NCBI GenBank assembly: GCA_038230255.1
Contig: JBBRNP010000005.1
Coordinates: forward strand, 62,001 to 126,000
DNA: 64,000 bases
Direction of reading: 5' to 3'
Source of the DNA: AV40 sp038230255
GTDB taxonomy: Bacteria; Verrucomicrobiota; Verrucomicrobiia; Chthoniobacterales; UBA10450
Shown here one piece after another: positions 1 through 9,099 of this stretch; the stretch's first letter is position 1, and each line of letters opens with the position of its first letter. Under the pieces are notes generated by a model. The model saw only the letters and a program-made list of their open reading frames with translations, was not told where the DNA came from and searched no databases. The translations under genes were made by a program, and so were the position numbers.

Positions 1-176
1 TGGATGGCGAAGGCGCGCACTTCTTTGTTTGCGGCGACGCGCGTCGGATGGCGAAAGACGTCGATGCCGCGCTCCGCAAAATCATTCAGGACAAAGGCGG
101 CAAGTCAGAAGAGCAGACGAACGAGCACGTCGAAAAGCTGAAAGCAGACAAGCGTTACAAGCGCGACGTTTACTGA
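1..176 (+). CDS. Sulfite reductase-like flavoprotein, C-terminal fragment (cut by window edge)
   Basis: The open frame beginning at base 3 runs to a TGA at 174-176 and has no start inside the window, so only the last 57 residues are seen. It contains FFVCGDARRMAKDVD, the C-terminal NADP-binding motif of CysJ / cytochrome P450 reductase-type flavoproteins, and ends in KRYKRDVY. About 44 of the 57 residues match the C-terminus of the next gene, which starts 39 bases downstream, so the two are tandem paralogues. By family, such proteins pass electrons from NADPH through FAD to a sulfite or nitrite reductase. The N-terminal part and exact partner are not visible. Confidence 0.85.
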   Translation, partial: DGEGAHFFVCGDARRMAKDVDAALRKIIQDKGGKSEEQTNEHVEKLKADKRYKRDVY

Positions 177-214
177 AATTTGCGGCGAGCGCGGATCGCC
201 GCTAAAAGATCGAC

Positions 215-1408
215 ATGCCGGAAGGGACAACGAAGGTTCTGCCGCCAGAGACGGCGGCAGCTACAACACCGAAAACTGCGACGCAATGGACGCGCCAAAA
301 TCCATTTCCCGGAAAGCTCGTCGTCAATCGCCGGTTGAGCAGCGATGACTCGGAAAAGGACACGCGCCATTTCGAGGTCGATCTCACCGGCTGGGGATTA
401 AATTTTGAACCGGGCGATTCGGTCGCAATTTATCCGACGAATGATCCGGCGCTGGTCGACGAGATCATTCACGCGTTGGCCGCAAAGGGAGATGAACCAG
501 TACCGGCGGCGAAAACAACAAAGCCTTTCCGCGAAGCGTTGCTGCGCGATTACTCCGTAACACAGCCGCCGCCAAAATTTCTCAGAGCCCTCGCCGAACG
601 CGCGTCTGCCGCGCCGATGCTCACCGAATTGCTGGAGCCCGACCGCAAGCAGGACCTCGATAATTTTTTGTGGGGAATGGAAGTAATCGATTTTCTCGTC
701 GATCATCCCTCGGCAAAATTCAAACCCGAGGAATTCGTCGGGCTGCTCAACAAATTACAGCCGCGACTTTATTCGGTCGCGTCCAGTTTGCGTGTCTTTC
801 CGGATCAAGTGCACTTCATCGTCGATATCATTCGCTACGAAAGCCACGGTCGAGTGCGCAAAGGCGTGGCCACCGCATTCTTGGCGGAGCGCGCGGACAA
901 TGCTCCGGTGCCGGTTTACCCGAGTTCGGCGAAACATTTTCACATGCCGGAAGATCCAAACATTCCGCTGATCATGATCGGCCCGGGCACAGGGATCGCG
1001 CCATTCCGGGCGTTTTTGCAAGATCGACAAGCAACCGGGGCAAAAGGAAAAAATTGGCTGTTCTTCGGCGCCCAACGCGAGAAGTGCGATTACGCCTATA
1101 AAAAAGATTGGGACCGCTTTACCCGCGACGGCCTGTTAACAAAACTCGATTGCGCATGGTCGCGCGATCAAGCGCATAAAATTTACGTGCAGACTAAAAT
1201 GTTGGAGCACGCGGCTGAGATTTGGAAATGGATCGACGGCGAAGGCGCATACTTTTTTGTCTGTGGCGACGCGAAACGCATGGCCAAGGATGTGGATGCT
1301 GCGCTGCGCAAGATCGTTCAGGAACAAGGCGGCAAATCGGTGGACGAGGCGAACGCTTACGTCGAGAAGCTCAAGAACGAAAAGCGTTACAAGCGCGACG
1401 TCTATTAG
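215..1408 (+). CDS. Sulfite reductase (NADPH)-type flavoprotein, FAD/NADP module
   Basis: This 397-residue protein is a ferredoxin-NADP reductase-fold flavoprotein like the C-terminal half of CysJ. RLYSVASS (around residue 186) is the FAD-binding RxYS motif, GPGTGIAPFRAF (around 257) binds the NADP pyrophosphate, and FVCGDAKRMAKDVD near the end binds NADPH. There is no N-terminal FMN flavodoxin domain, so another protein must accept the electrons. It is the second of two tandem paralogues. The ATG at 215 overlaps a copy of the AAGATCGACA word and has no clear Shine-Dalgarno sequence. The TAG stop lies in a one-mismatch copy of the same word. The fold is sure; sulfite reduction is inferred from family resemblance. 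Confidence 0.88.
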   Translation: MPEGTTKVLPPETAAATTPKTATQWTRQNPFPGKLVVNRRLSSDDSEKDTRHFEVDLTGWGLNFEPGDSVAIYPTNDPALVDEIIHALAAKGDEPVPAAKTTKPFREALLRDYSVTQPPPKFLRALAERASAAPMLTELLEPDRKQDLDNFLWGMEVIDFLVDHPSAKFKPEEFVGLLNKLQPRLYSVASSLRVFPDQVHFIVDIIRYESHGRVRKGVATAFLAERADNAPVPVYPSSAKHFHMPEDPNIPLIMIGPGTGIAPFRAFLQDRQATGAKGKNWLFFGAQREKCDYAYKKDWDRFTRDGLLTKLDCAWSRDQAHKIYVQTKMLEHAAEIWKWIDGEGAYFFVCGDAKRMAKDVDAALRKIVQEQGGKSVDEANAYVEKLKNEKRYKRDVY

Positions 1409-1435
1409 ATCGACAATCGCGCGACGAAATATTTA

Positions 1436-1509
1436 AGGTAGGGGCGATTGACCCCAATCGCCCGCAACGCCAATCCGGCTCGGATCGGTTCGGTGAACCG
1501 CCCCTACCT
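1436..1509. repeat. Palindromic intergenic repeat with GTAGGGGCG arms
   Basis: The arms AGGTAGGGGCG (1436-1446) and CGCCCCTACCT (1499-1509) are a perfect 11-base inverted repeat around about 50 bases. The right arm abuts the ATG of the next gene, so that gene's leader lies inside the repeat. Arms of the same GTAGGGG type recur at 21468-21517. Confidence 0.75.
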
Positions 1510-2448
1510 ATGAAACTTGGATTTTGCGCACTCCTTCTCGCCGCGCAAGTCGCCCATGCCGGTCTGGAAAAATATTCGGCGCTGGTCGTAGCGGATGCGA
1601 ATCCAACTACGACAGTACCGCCGAACGCGATCCGCGTCACTTATCTCGGCGTTAATGGCTTTCAATTCGAAACAAATGGTCACGCGCTATTGGTCGATCC
1701 CTATTTCACACGCATCGAACTTTTGTCGGCCGCGCTCAACCAATCGATTCAATCTGATCCCAATCGAGTAAGCGAAGGCTTGAAACATGTTCGCCCCCGC
1801 GTTGACGCCATCCTCGTCACACACGCGCACTTTGATCATTTGCTGGACGCGCCCGAAATCATCCGTCGCACTCACGCCAAGCTCATCGCCGGACCGACAG
1901 CAGTTCGGTTAGTCGAGTCGCTCGGAATTCGGCCTAACGAATGCGAAACCGTGAGACCTGGAACCGTGCGCAAAGTCGGACCGTGGACGATTCGTGCTTT
2001 TGCGGCGCAACACGACCGCTTGTTCGGCAAAGTTCCATTCGACAAGTGCCCACCGGCTGCGCGGAGCGAGAAGGTTCCCACGAAAGCGTCCGACTGGTGT
2101 GTCGGAGAATCGCTCGCGTTTGTGATCGAAGCCTCCGGCAAACGAATTTACATCGATTCCGGTGGAGTTCCGGGCGCGCCGCCGGATGCGCGGATAAAAG
2201 ATGTCGATCTTGCAATTCTCGGAGTCGCGCTCCCGGACAGCCGCGACCGATTCGCCGAAGCAGTCAGGAAATTGCGCCCGCGTTATATCATGCCCAGTCA
2301 TCAGGACGATATGTTCGCGCCGGTCGATCGCGGATTTACTTTTGGAAAAATGACAAACTTTCCGGTGCTGATGCGCGAACAGGGAAGAGAGAAGTTGTCC
2401 GGGCGCTTGATTCTTCTCGATTATTTTCGGCCATGGACGCTGCGTTGA
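1510..2448 (+). CDS. Exported metallo-beta-lactamase-fold hydrolase
   Basis: The 312-residue product starts with a signal peptide (MKLGFCALLLAAQVAHA), so it probably acts outside the cytoplasm. The metal-binding motif THAHFDH lies at residues 104-110. Later IDSGG and MPSHQDD supply the remaining metal-ligand regions typical of UlaG-like or lactonase-like members. The frame is open further upstream, but the ATG at 1510 is chosen because it directly precedes the signal peptide. The 3' end overlaps the cyclase start by 16 bases, which suggests one transcript. The substrate is unknown. A second, cytoplasmic protein of the same fold is encoded at 6247-7191. Confidence 0.82.
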   Translation: MKLGFCALLLAAQVAHAGLEKYSALVVADANPTTTVPPNAIRVTYLGVNGFQFETNGHALLVDPYFTRIELLSAALNQSIQSDPNRVSEGLKHVRPRVDAILVTHAHFDHLLDAPEIIRRTHAKLIAGPTAVRLVESLGIRPNECETVRPGTVRKVGPWTIRAFAAQHDRLFGKVPFDKCPPAARSEKVPTKASDWCVGESLAFVIEASGKRIYIDSGGVPGAPPDARIKDVDLAILGVALPDSRDRFAEAVRKLRPRYIMPSHQDDMFAPVDRGFTFGKMTNFPVLMREQGREKLSGRLILLDYFRPWTLR

Positions 2449-3968
2449 AGCGACATCCGCTGCTGGTCATCGCGTTGGCGCCACTCATCCCGCACCTACT
2501 CGGGAGCGCGTTCAACATTTGGTACAACATGACCGTTGTCGATCCGCTGCTGATTGCGGCGGGCTTGAAGGAGCGCTTTATCGCGACCGTCATCGTTTGG
2601 AACCTGTGCGCCTATCCTGCGGGGGTTGTCATTTGGATGTGGCTCATTCTTTCGTTGCGGCCGGCATATCAACGGCTCCGCCGCGGCGAGAATGTTCCCG
2701 CCGACGAGCTGGATCGCCTTCGGCGTCGGCTTGTTCACTTGCCGTGGTATGGTGCGGCGATCTCCGGTTTGGCGTGGTTGCAGGGAGCGATTGTCTTTTT
2801 GGTTTCATTGGCGCTGACCGGCCGGCCGATGAGCGCGCAATTGTTTTGGCATCTGCCGATTTCATTTGGCGTCTCCGGATTCATCGCGACGACGCAGGGT
2901 TTCTTTTTGATCGAGCTGGCGAGTCATTGGGGATTGTTTCCGCTGTTTTTTCAGGACGCGCGGCCTGATCGCTTAAAAGGAATACGCCCGATCTCGCTGC
3001 GGATGCGCGGATTCATGTGGGCGGTTTCGGCCAGCGTTTGTCCGATCGCATCGCTGCTACTGTTGCTTTTTGCACCGCCCTCGCCTGGAACCAATCCGCA
3101 ATCGTTCGGCGTCTTTGTCGCCGTGATCGGTATCGCATTTGCATTGTTCTCCGCCCTTTTAATTGGGCGTTCGGTTGCCGAACCAGTCAATGAATTGCGC
3201 GAAGCGGCGCAAGCGGTGACTCACGGCCGGCTCGATGTCCAGGTGCCGTTGCGACGGGCCGATGAATTTGGAGCGCTGATCGGCGAGTTCAACCGGATGG
3301 TGACCGGATTACGCGAAAAGGAAGAATTACGGCGGACGTTTGGCGCTCACGTTGGCCGCAAAGCCGCCCAGGAAATATTGACACGCGATCCTGGACTCGG
3401 CGGAACGGAACAGGAAATCACAGTGATGTTTGTCGACATTCGCTCGTTCACCGCGCGTTCCGCTCATTTGTCGCCGACCAAAGCCGTCGGTTTGTTGAAT
3501 GAATTCCTGCGCGCAATGGTGGAAGCCGTCGAGGGAGAGCATGGCGGAATGATCAACAAATTCCTGGGGGACGGTTTCATGGCGCTTTTCGGAATTGGCA
3601 GCGACAGTCGTAATCACGCCGATAAAGCGTTGGCGGCGGCGCGCTCAATTCAGCGCACGATGGAACGATTAAACGCCGAACGCGCAACCCGCGGCGAGGA
3701 TTCAATCCAGATCGGCATCGGCATCAACACCGGCCCGGCCATCGTCGGCAGCATTGGCTCGCCCGAACGGATGGAATTTACCGTGATCGGCAACACCGTG
3801 AACGTGGCATCTCGAATCGAAGCGCTGAATAAAACGCTCAGCACATCGTTGCTTCTGAGCAAAGACACGCGCGACGCATTACAACGCGCGACTGATTTGC
3901 ACGAATTACCGCCGCAACCGGTCAAGGGAGTCGACGGACTGGTTCACGTCTTCACGCTAGCAAACTGA
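2433..3968 (+). CDS. Membrane-bound class III adenylate cyclase with HAMP domain
   Basis: About 511 residues: six or so hydrophobic segments in residues 10-250, a HAMP linker (IGRSVAEPVNELREAAQAV), then a class III nucleotide cyclase domain from about 325. The metal ligands are D335 in MFVDIRSFT and D380 in NKFLGDGFMALFG. K376 and the threonine in FTVIGNTVN occupy the purine-specifying positions and fit ATP rather than GTP. The arginine of VNVASRIE is present. By family it makes cAMP in response to a membrane signal; the ligand is unknown. The ATG at 2433 gives a 16-base overlap with the upstream hydrolase. The 3' end overlaps the convergent YfhO-like gene by 25 bases. Confidence 0.85.
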   Translation: MDAALKRHPLLVIALAPLIPHLLGSAFNIWYNMTVVDPLLIAAGLKERFIATVIVWNLCAYPAGVVIWMWLILSLRPAYQRLRRGENVPADELDRLRRRLVHLPWYGAAISGLAWLQGAIVFLVSLALTGRPMSAQLFWHLPISFGVSGFIATTQGFFLIELASHWGLFPLFFQDARPDRLKGIRPISLRMRGFMWAVSASVCPIASLLLLLFAPPSPGTNPQSFGVFVAVIGIAFALFSALLIGRSVAEPVNELREAAQAVTHGRLDVQVPLRRADEFGALIGEFNRMVTGLREKEELRRTFGAHVGRKAAQEILTRDPGLGGTEQEITVMFVDIRSFTARSAHLSPTKAVGLLNEFLRAMVEAVEGEHGGMINKFLGDGFMALFGIGSDSRNHADKALAAARSIQRTMERLNAERATRGEDSIQIGIGINTGPAIVGSIGSPERMEFTVIGNTVNVASRIEALNKTLSTSLLLSKDTRDALQRATDLHELPPQPVKGVDGLVHVFTLAN

Positions 3969-6136
3969 CGACGTTCCGAGCAGGCTCGAAACAATCCAGT
4001 CGCGAAAACGACGAAGCTTGCAGTCGCAATTCCGCTGCCGAGAATCAGCCACCACGGCCGATAAATGAGAGTGAGCGTCCCGTGCAAACCGGCCGGCACT
4101 TCAACAATTGGAAATAATTCGCGGTAAGAATCGACGCGAAGTTTCTGATTGCCGAGCCGCGCTTGATACCCGCGAAAGTAGGGCCGCGAAAAAGTAAGAA
4201 GCGCTGGTGAGCCGCCGCTTGCTACGTCGACATCTGCGGTCACGTGATTGCGCGAATCATCGATTTGAGAAATTGTCGCCGCGGCAAATTGCTCGTTCGG
4301 TTTGGAATCGATCGTCGTGACTGAGCGAACACGCGCCAGGGGCGGGCCAATTCGATGATAAAGGCCGCCCTCCTCAGTTGAAGTAACGAATTCCCAATCC
4401 GGACCGAGCGCCGGATCAAGTCCCGAATCCCACGCAACAACCAGGCCATCGACACCGAGCTCCGCCAGCAATCCAGTCGAATTCGATTGCGACCAGACGA
4501 GATATTCGGCCTCGTGCGAATTGATCTCGCCATGAATTCGGAAATCGAATTCGCGCGCGACGCCGGCGGGAAGAATGGGACTGTAGCCGTTTAGCAAATG
4601 AAGGCCTGCCCACATCGATGTGCTGCCAGGCCTAACGAGTTGGCCAACCGGCCCTGGCTTTTTTTCCACCCGATAAGTCGATTCAGCCTCCGGATAAATG
4701 CTGAGATACAATCGCTGCGGATCGAGCGGCGCGGAATTGAGCAGTTCCTGGCTGAGATTGTATTTCGGCACACCGCAATTCGGCGGAATGGAAAAATAAG
4801 TGGCGAGCAGGATCAAAAAGGTGGCGACTGGTGGAGCCCAATCGCGAAACTTCATGCGCGGCAAAAACAATTCACAAAACGCCCAGATGACAGCGATCTG
4901 AAAGTAAGCCCAGGTCACTGTCGGGCCGTATTTACCTGCGAGTCCGAAGATCGACATCGGAATTGTCACGACGATCAGGGCCAGGACTGCGGTCGATCCC
5001 GTGGGCGAGTTTGGCCGTAGATTCAGCACTTCCGCGGCGCAAAGTGCGAGGACGAGATGGAAGAGCGGCAGCCATCGAAAGCTCCAACGGAAAACACCCG
5101 CGGTTGGAATCATCGCGAGCAGGAGCACGACGAAAAGTAAAACGAGCTCCCATTTCATTCGTCTGATCAGCATGCGCGGTCGCCAGATAAATCCCGCGAT
5201 CAACGCGGCCGGCGCGGCAACTCCACACGCCAACTCGGTCGCCGAGTGCGAAACATACCGGGTAGAAAAATCAGCCCAGTTCACGGTCCAGCAGGGAAGA
5301 ATGAGTCCAGGCAACGCACGCCACGGAACAATCCACTGCCAGTGTGCGTCCGCTGTCTGCAACGCGCGGGCGGAGCCGTGGGCGTAATCTACAATTGCCA
5401 GCCATGCCGGCGCCGACATTCCAAATCCGAGCGCGGCACCAATCAGCATCGGCAAGATTGACCCGCCTTCGCGTAAAGCTACGGCGCGGCCGGCCATCCA
5501 TAAAATCAAAAGTAGCAGCATCAAAACCGTGTAGGGAAAACCGCCGGTGATGAGCAGATAAATAAATGGTGCCGGCCAAATGAATCGCCACCGACTTCTT
5601 TGTTGATCGAGCGCGCGTTCCAAACCCCACCAGGCCCAAGGCAACCACGCGAACGCGCCGAGCGCGCCGAACCAATCAGTCGCGCCCCAGCAGATGATCC
5701 AGCCGTTTAAGGCCGTGACCAGCGCGACGAAGATCGATAACGGAATGGAAAATTTGCGATCGCGGGCGAGGAGAAACGCCCCGGCGGCAAGAACGAAAAG
5801 ATGGGTGATCGAAAGGGCGGCCGCTTGTTGCGAAAACGTTAGCGAAAATTTCCAGATCAAAATAACCGCGGCATTAACGAAGATTGAAAATGTTCCGTAT
5901 TGAAACTCGCCCGCGAGATTGCTGCAGACCCAGGAGTACGGACTCAGGAGGGGCAGATGACCTTCGCTCCAACTGCGAGCGACGTCTGCGAACACCGGCA
6001 AGATCGACAATTCATAATCGTCATTCCAGAAAACGAGCGGATCGTGCCAGAGCAAGATGAGGCAGAAGAAAACAACGATTAATCCGGCGAGATTTGCGCC
6101 GAGAATTTCCGAACGCGTAGTGCGCGGCTCGGACAT
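3944..6136 (-). CDS. YfhO-like polytopic membrane protein
   Basis: A 730-residue protein with about 12 hydrophobic helices in the first 450 residues, followed by a soluble, probably extracytoplasmic region and a final membrane helix near residue 700. An early loop carries WNDDYELSILPVF, which resembles the acidic motif in the first loop of GT-C-type glycosyltransferases. The layout matches the YfhO family (linked to glycosylation of teichoic or lipid-linked glycans in other bacteria). The substrate cannot be read here. The gene converges with and overlaps the cyclase gene. Its coding sequence holds two copies of the AAGATCGACA word (4947 and 6000). Confidence 0.68.
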   Translation of the reverse strand: MSEPRTTRSEILGANLAGLIVVFFCLILLWHDPLVFWNDDYELSILPVFADVARSWSEGHLPLLSPYSWVCSNLAGEFQYGTFSIFVNAAVILIWKFSLTFSQQAAALSITHLFVLAAGAFLLARDRKFSIPLSIFVALVTALNGWIICWGATDWFGALGAFAWLPWAWWGLERALDQQRSRWRFIWPAPFIYLLITGGFPYTVLMLLLLILWMAGRAVALREGGSILPMLIGAALGFGMSAPAWLAIVDYAHGSARALQTADAHWQWIVPWRALPGLILPCWTVNWADFSTRYVSHSATELACGVAAPAALIAGFIWRPRMLIRRMKWELVLLFVVLLLAMIPTAGVFRWSFRWLPLFHLVLALCAAEVLNLRPNSPTGSTAVLALIVVTIPMSIFGLAGKYGPTVTWAYFQIAVIWAFCELFLPRMKFRDWAPPVATFLILLATYFSIPPNCGVPKYNLSQELLNSAPLDPQRLYLSIYPEAESTYRVEKKPGPVGQLVRPGSTSMWAGLHLLNGYSPILPAGVAREFDFRIHGEINSHEAEYLVWSQSNSTGLLAELGVDGLVVAWDSGLDPALGPDWEFVTSTEEGGLYHRIGPPLARVRSVTTIDSKPNEQFAAATISQIDDSRNHVTADVDVASGGSPALLTFSRPYFRGYQARLGNQKLRVDSYRELFPIVEVPAGLHGTLTLIYRPWWLILGSGIATASFVVFATGLFRACSERRQFASVKT

Positions 6137-6146
6137 TTAGAACAGA

Positions 6147-6240
6147 AAACGCCCAACGCCCAACGTCGAACGCCCAATATCGAATTCAGAGACTCTGCAT
6201 TTCTGCCGATTGGATGTTCGGCGTTCGGCGTTCGGCGTTT
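6147..6240. repeat. Inverted repeat built from tandem AACGCCC/GGCGTT units
   Basis: The left arm (6147-6178) carries three AACGCCCAA-like units. The right arm (6209-6240) carries the reverse-complement TTCGGCGTT three times. The arms pair over about 32 bases with some mismatches around a 30-base loop. The element lies between the start of the YfhO-like gene and the end of the UlaG-like gene, both on the minus strand. Confidence 0.72.
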
Positions 6241-6246
6241 GCTGCA

Positions 6247-7191
6247 TCATAAGACGATCGGTTTTCCTTCAGTCATGACGAGAACCTTGTCTTCGATACC
6301 GTGGACACGGGCGGACTCGCGCAAACGCTCGAGCGGTTCTTCCAACGGCTCGTAACCGAGACGGAAACTGCCGTAATGCATCGGCACAAGCGTCTTCGCT
6401 TTAAGTTCGTTGAATGCGCGCACCGCTTCTTCCGGATTCATGTGCACTTCGCGCGCGAGCGGCGGATCGTAGGCGCCGATCGGCAAGAGCGCGATCTCGA
6501 TGTTGTGACGTTCACCGATTTCTTTGAATCCTTCGAAATAAGCGGTGTCGCCGCAGTGAAAAACGGAACGGCCGTTTGCGCCGATAACAAAGCCGCCAAA
6601 GCCACGATGAGTATCAGCCAGAAAACGGGCGCCCCAATGATGGGCCGGTGTTAACGAAATGCGGAGCGGCCCGAGCTCGATGGTCTGCCATTCATCCAGC
6701 TCGTGGACAATGTTGAACCCGAGCCGGTGCACCAAACGCCCGACCCCGACGGGGACGACAATCGGCTGATCGGCCGCAACGAGCCGCAAGGTGCGGCGGT
6801 CGAGATGATCGAAATGCGCGTGCGTGACGAGCACGAAATCGATCGAAGGCAGATGATGAATGTGAAAACCAGGTTCCTTTAATCGTTTAATGACACTGAG
6901 CCACATCGACCAGATCGGATCGATCAGAACATTGACCTCGTGCGTTTGAACTAAAAAGGAGGCATGCCCGATCCAGGTAATAGAAATCTGGCCGGGCTGC
7001 ACTTTGGGAAAGAGCGGACGCGCGCGAGCTCCGGAGCGCTTTGTGAACAGCGACGGGATCCAGACGCTGGTGATGAAATTGCGCTTGGTCCAATCACTTC
7101 CGGGGCGCAGTTTTACCCGCTTCGATTTCTTCGCGCCACCCGAAGAAGTTTGGCGAACTATCTTGCGCTTTCTCGAAAACGGATTCGGCAC
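6247..7191 (-). CDS. UlaG/NAPE-PLD-like metallo-beta-lactamase-fold hydrolase
   Basis: A 314-residue cytoplasmic protein with no signal peptide and a very basic N-terminus. It carries ITWIGHASFLV, VLVTHAHFDHLD (metal ligands), AHHWG, FHCGDTAYF and MHYGSFRLG, in the order found in the bacterial homologues of N-acyl-phosphatidylethanolamine phospholipase D and UlaG. It probably hydrolyses a phosphodiester or lactone; the substrate is not known. The start is GTG at 7191. The upstream neighbour, a methyltransferase-like gene, is on the same strand 41 bases away, so they may share a transcript. Confidence 0.82.
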   Translation of the reverse strand: MPNPFSRKRKIVRQTSSGGAKKSKRVKLRPGSDWTKRNFITSVWIPSLFTKRSGARARPLFPKVQPGQISITWIGHASFLVQTHEVNVLIDPIWSMWLSVIKRLKEPGFHIHHLPSIDFVLVTHAHFDHLDRRTLRLVAADQPIVVPVGVGRLVHRLGFNIVHELDEWQTIELGPLRISLTPAHHWGARFLADTHRGFGGFVIGANGRSVFHCGDTAYFEGFKEIGERHNIEIALLPIGAYDPPLAREVHMNPEEAVRAFNELKAKTLVPMHYGSFRLGYEPLEEPLERLRESARVHGIEDKVLVMTEGKPIVL

Positions 7192-7232
7192 AGGCGAGGA
7201 ACCATATAAGCGTCGCGAATTGAATCAAACAG

Positions 7233-7928
7233 TCACGGATTGCCGCGAAGCATTAGCCGAAGTCGCAAAAGGAAATACGGCGCAGGCAACGGTGGCGGAA
7301 GGCAGACGAAGGTTCCGTAGCGCCGCTGCGGATTCGGGCGCGGATCGCGTTCGTTATCCAAACTTTGGAACCGCAGGAATAACGGATCGTCGCCGAAGAA
7401 TGCGTTCGGCCAGTTGCGCTCGACGAATTTTCGCTGCGGCGAGTTTGGTGGAAAGTCGTGGACGAAAACGGCACATGGTTTTCCGGTGCGCAGAAGATCA
7501 AGCGCAAGCTTGAGCGCGCGAAAATCTTTCGGGCCGTCGATCAGAACGGCATCGCCAGTGTGTAATCGCTGCGGCAAGAGTTCGCGAGAATCGCCGTAGA
7601 GCAGTTCGACATTCGAGCATGGCTTCAATTTCGCTTCCGCCGCAACGGCGTTCTCTGATTGTCGATCGAACTCGACACTAATGATTCGCGCATCGGGAAA
7701 ACAGCGCGCGAGGATGAGCGTGCTCTTGCCGCGAGCACGGCCGGACTCAAGAATTTGTTTTGGCGCAAACGGTTTGATCGCAGCGTAAAACAAAAACATT
7801 TCGCTCTCCCAAATCCCGCCGAAGCCGGCTTCGGGCGGAATGTTTCCTATTATTTCTCGATATTCCGGCAGCAAAGCATCGGCGCGTTCCGCGACGGCGG
7901 TTTTCGTGAGCGAGATTTGTTCGAGCAT
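7233..7928 (-). CDS. Class I SAM-dependent methyltransferase-like protein
   Basis: 231 residues. The region around residues 57-80 (ILESGRARGKSTLIL, then ISVEFDR) is in the place of the glycine-rich SAM loop and following acidic residue of class I methyltransferases. YGDSRELLP and DAVLIDGPKDF correspond to motifs II and III. The loop reads E-S-G-R-A-R-G rather than the usual E-x-G-x-G-x-G, so the fold is likely but activity is less certain. The nearest described relatives would be class I methyltransferases linked to surface glycans. It sits beside sulfotransferase genes, which suits a surface-polysaccharide role, but this is context only. Confidence 0.6.
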   Translation of the reverse strand: MLEQISLTKTAVAERADALLPEYREIIGNIPPEAGFGGIWESEMFLFYAAIKPFAPKQILESGRARGKSTLILARCFPDARIISVEFDRQSENAVAAEAKLKPCSNVELLYGDSRELLPQRLHTGDAVLIDGPKDFRALKLALDLLRTGKPCAVFVHDFPPNSPQRKFVERNWPNAFFGDDPLFLRFQSLDNERDPRPNPQRRYGTFVCLPPPLPAPYFLLRLRLMLRGNP

Positions 7929-7932
7929 AATT

Positions 7933-7986
7933 TGTAGCCGACGCCCTGTGGGCGACGCGCGCGCGTCCCACAGGGACGCGGCTACA
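7933..7986. repeat. Perfectly placed TGTAGCC hairpin repeat
   Basis: TGTAGCCGACGCCCTGTGGG and its near-perfect complement, ending GGCTACA, form a 20-base stem around a GC-rich loop. The element fills the gap between two divergent genes (methyltransferase and sulfotransferase). Its outer arms are of the same type as the TTGTAG arms at 61847-61879. Confidence 0.78.
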
Positions 7987-8032
7987 GGAAATCATCGGCA
8001 GTTTGTGTGGTTAGGCCACCAGATTTAAGTTG

Positions 8033-9040
8033 ATGTCGATGGAAAATTTGCCGTTCGACGAACGCGCCTGCTTCATTGCGGGCGCGGCGAAATCTGGGAC
8101 GACGTTGCTCGTTTCGCTGCTCGACAGTCATCCCGAACTATTGGTGATGCCGCAGGACACGGCTTATTTCCCGACGGTGCTGACGAAATACGGACCACGC
8201 GGGCGCCGAGCACAGTTCGATTATTTGACCAAGGAATCGTGGACGAACGTGCTGTTCGGATTTCAAGCGATGCGCGGGCGTCAGGATTACGCTGATTTCC
8301 CGAAACAAAAATTTCTCGAAACCTTCGAGCGGGTCGCTTTCGATCCGGCAAACGTAAAGAGAGATTTGCTGGTATTGATGATGGAAGCGTACGCGGACGT
8401 CGTCGGCGTTCCGCTTGAACGAATCAAACGCTGGGTGGAAAAAACTCCGGCGAACCGCAATTACGTGCCGGAAATTTTTAATCGATTCCCGAAAGCGAAA
8501 CTGTTGCTGACGATGCGCGATCCGCGCGCGCTGCTGGCGGCGCAGATTGCGCTCGAGCACACGAGAAAGACTCGACGGTTCTCGGTTTACTATGTGGTGG
8601 CGCACTGGCGGGCCGCGGCCAAGCTGGCAAGGAAGATTCGCGCTCGCGAAATTCCAGGTCTCGTCGTCGGCTACGAAGACCTCGCGCTCGATCCCCGGAT
8701 GTCGATGGAAAAGGTATGCGATTATCTCGAGATCAATTTCGATCCTGAAATTGTGCTCAATCCGACGAAGGTCGGCCGTTCCTGGGCGGGTAACTCCGCG
8801 GCCGGTGAACGATTTTCCGAAGTCAGCACCGCGCCGGTCACGCGTTGGAAAAACGAATTGCACGAAGACGAAGTCGGCTGGGTGGAATGGCATTGCCGGG
8901 ATTTGATGCCGGAATTTGGTTACGAGCCGCGACTGAATCGGCGATCACTGCGCTATTTCATGAAACCGATCCGCGGCGAACGCCCGAAAGAATTTCTCAA
9001 GTCACGGGCGTATTCGTTGCGTGATCGATTGAAAGGTTAG
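8033..9040 (+). CDS. PAPS-dependent sulfotransferase
   Basis: A 335-residue cytoplasmic protein with the two PAPS-binding signatures of the sulfotransferase fold: the 5'-phosphosulfate loop FIAGAAKSGTT at about residue 13-23, and the 3'-phosphate motif LLTMRDPRALLAA at about 160. By family it transfers sulfate from PAPS to a hydroxyl or amine; the acceptor is unknown. The ATG at 8033 is chosen over a TTG one codon upstream; an ATG at 8039 is also possible, and none has a good ribosome site. It is the first of four sulfotransferase-fold genes in this window. The TAG stop lies in a one-mismatch copy of AAGATCGACA. Confidence 0.82.
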   Translation: MSMENLPFDERACFIAGAAKSGTTLLVSLLDSHPELLVMPQDTAYFPTVLTKYGPRGRRAQFDYLTKESWTNVLFGFQAMRGRQDYADFPKQKFLETFERVAFDPANVKRDLLVLMMEAYADVVGVPLERIKRWVEKTPANRNYVPEIFNRFPKAKLLLTMRDPRALLAAQIALEHTRKTRRFSVYYVVAHWRAAAKLARKIRAREIPGLVVGYEDLALDPRMSMEKVCDYLEINFDPEIVLNPTKVGRSWAGNSAAGERFSEVSTAPVTRWKNELHEDEVGWVEWHCRDLMPEFGYEPRLNRRSLRYFMKPIRGERPKEFLKSRAYSLRDRLKG

Positions 9041-9099
9041 ATCGACATCGACAATCAAAGGTTGATTACGCCGCGATTTGGATTTCAGTTCTGTCCGCT

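Noticed and set aside
1222..1509. N-terminal extension of the exported hydrolase
   Set aside because: It overlaps the flavoprotein gene and a palindromic repeat. The signal peptide at 1510 fixes the start.
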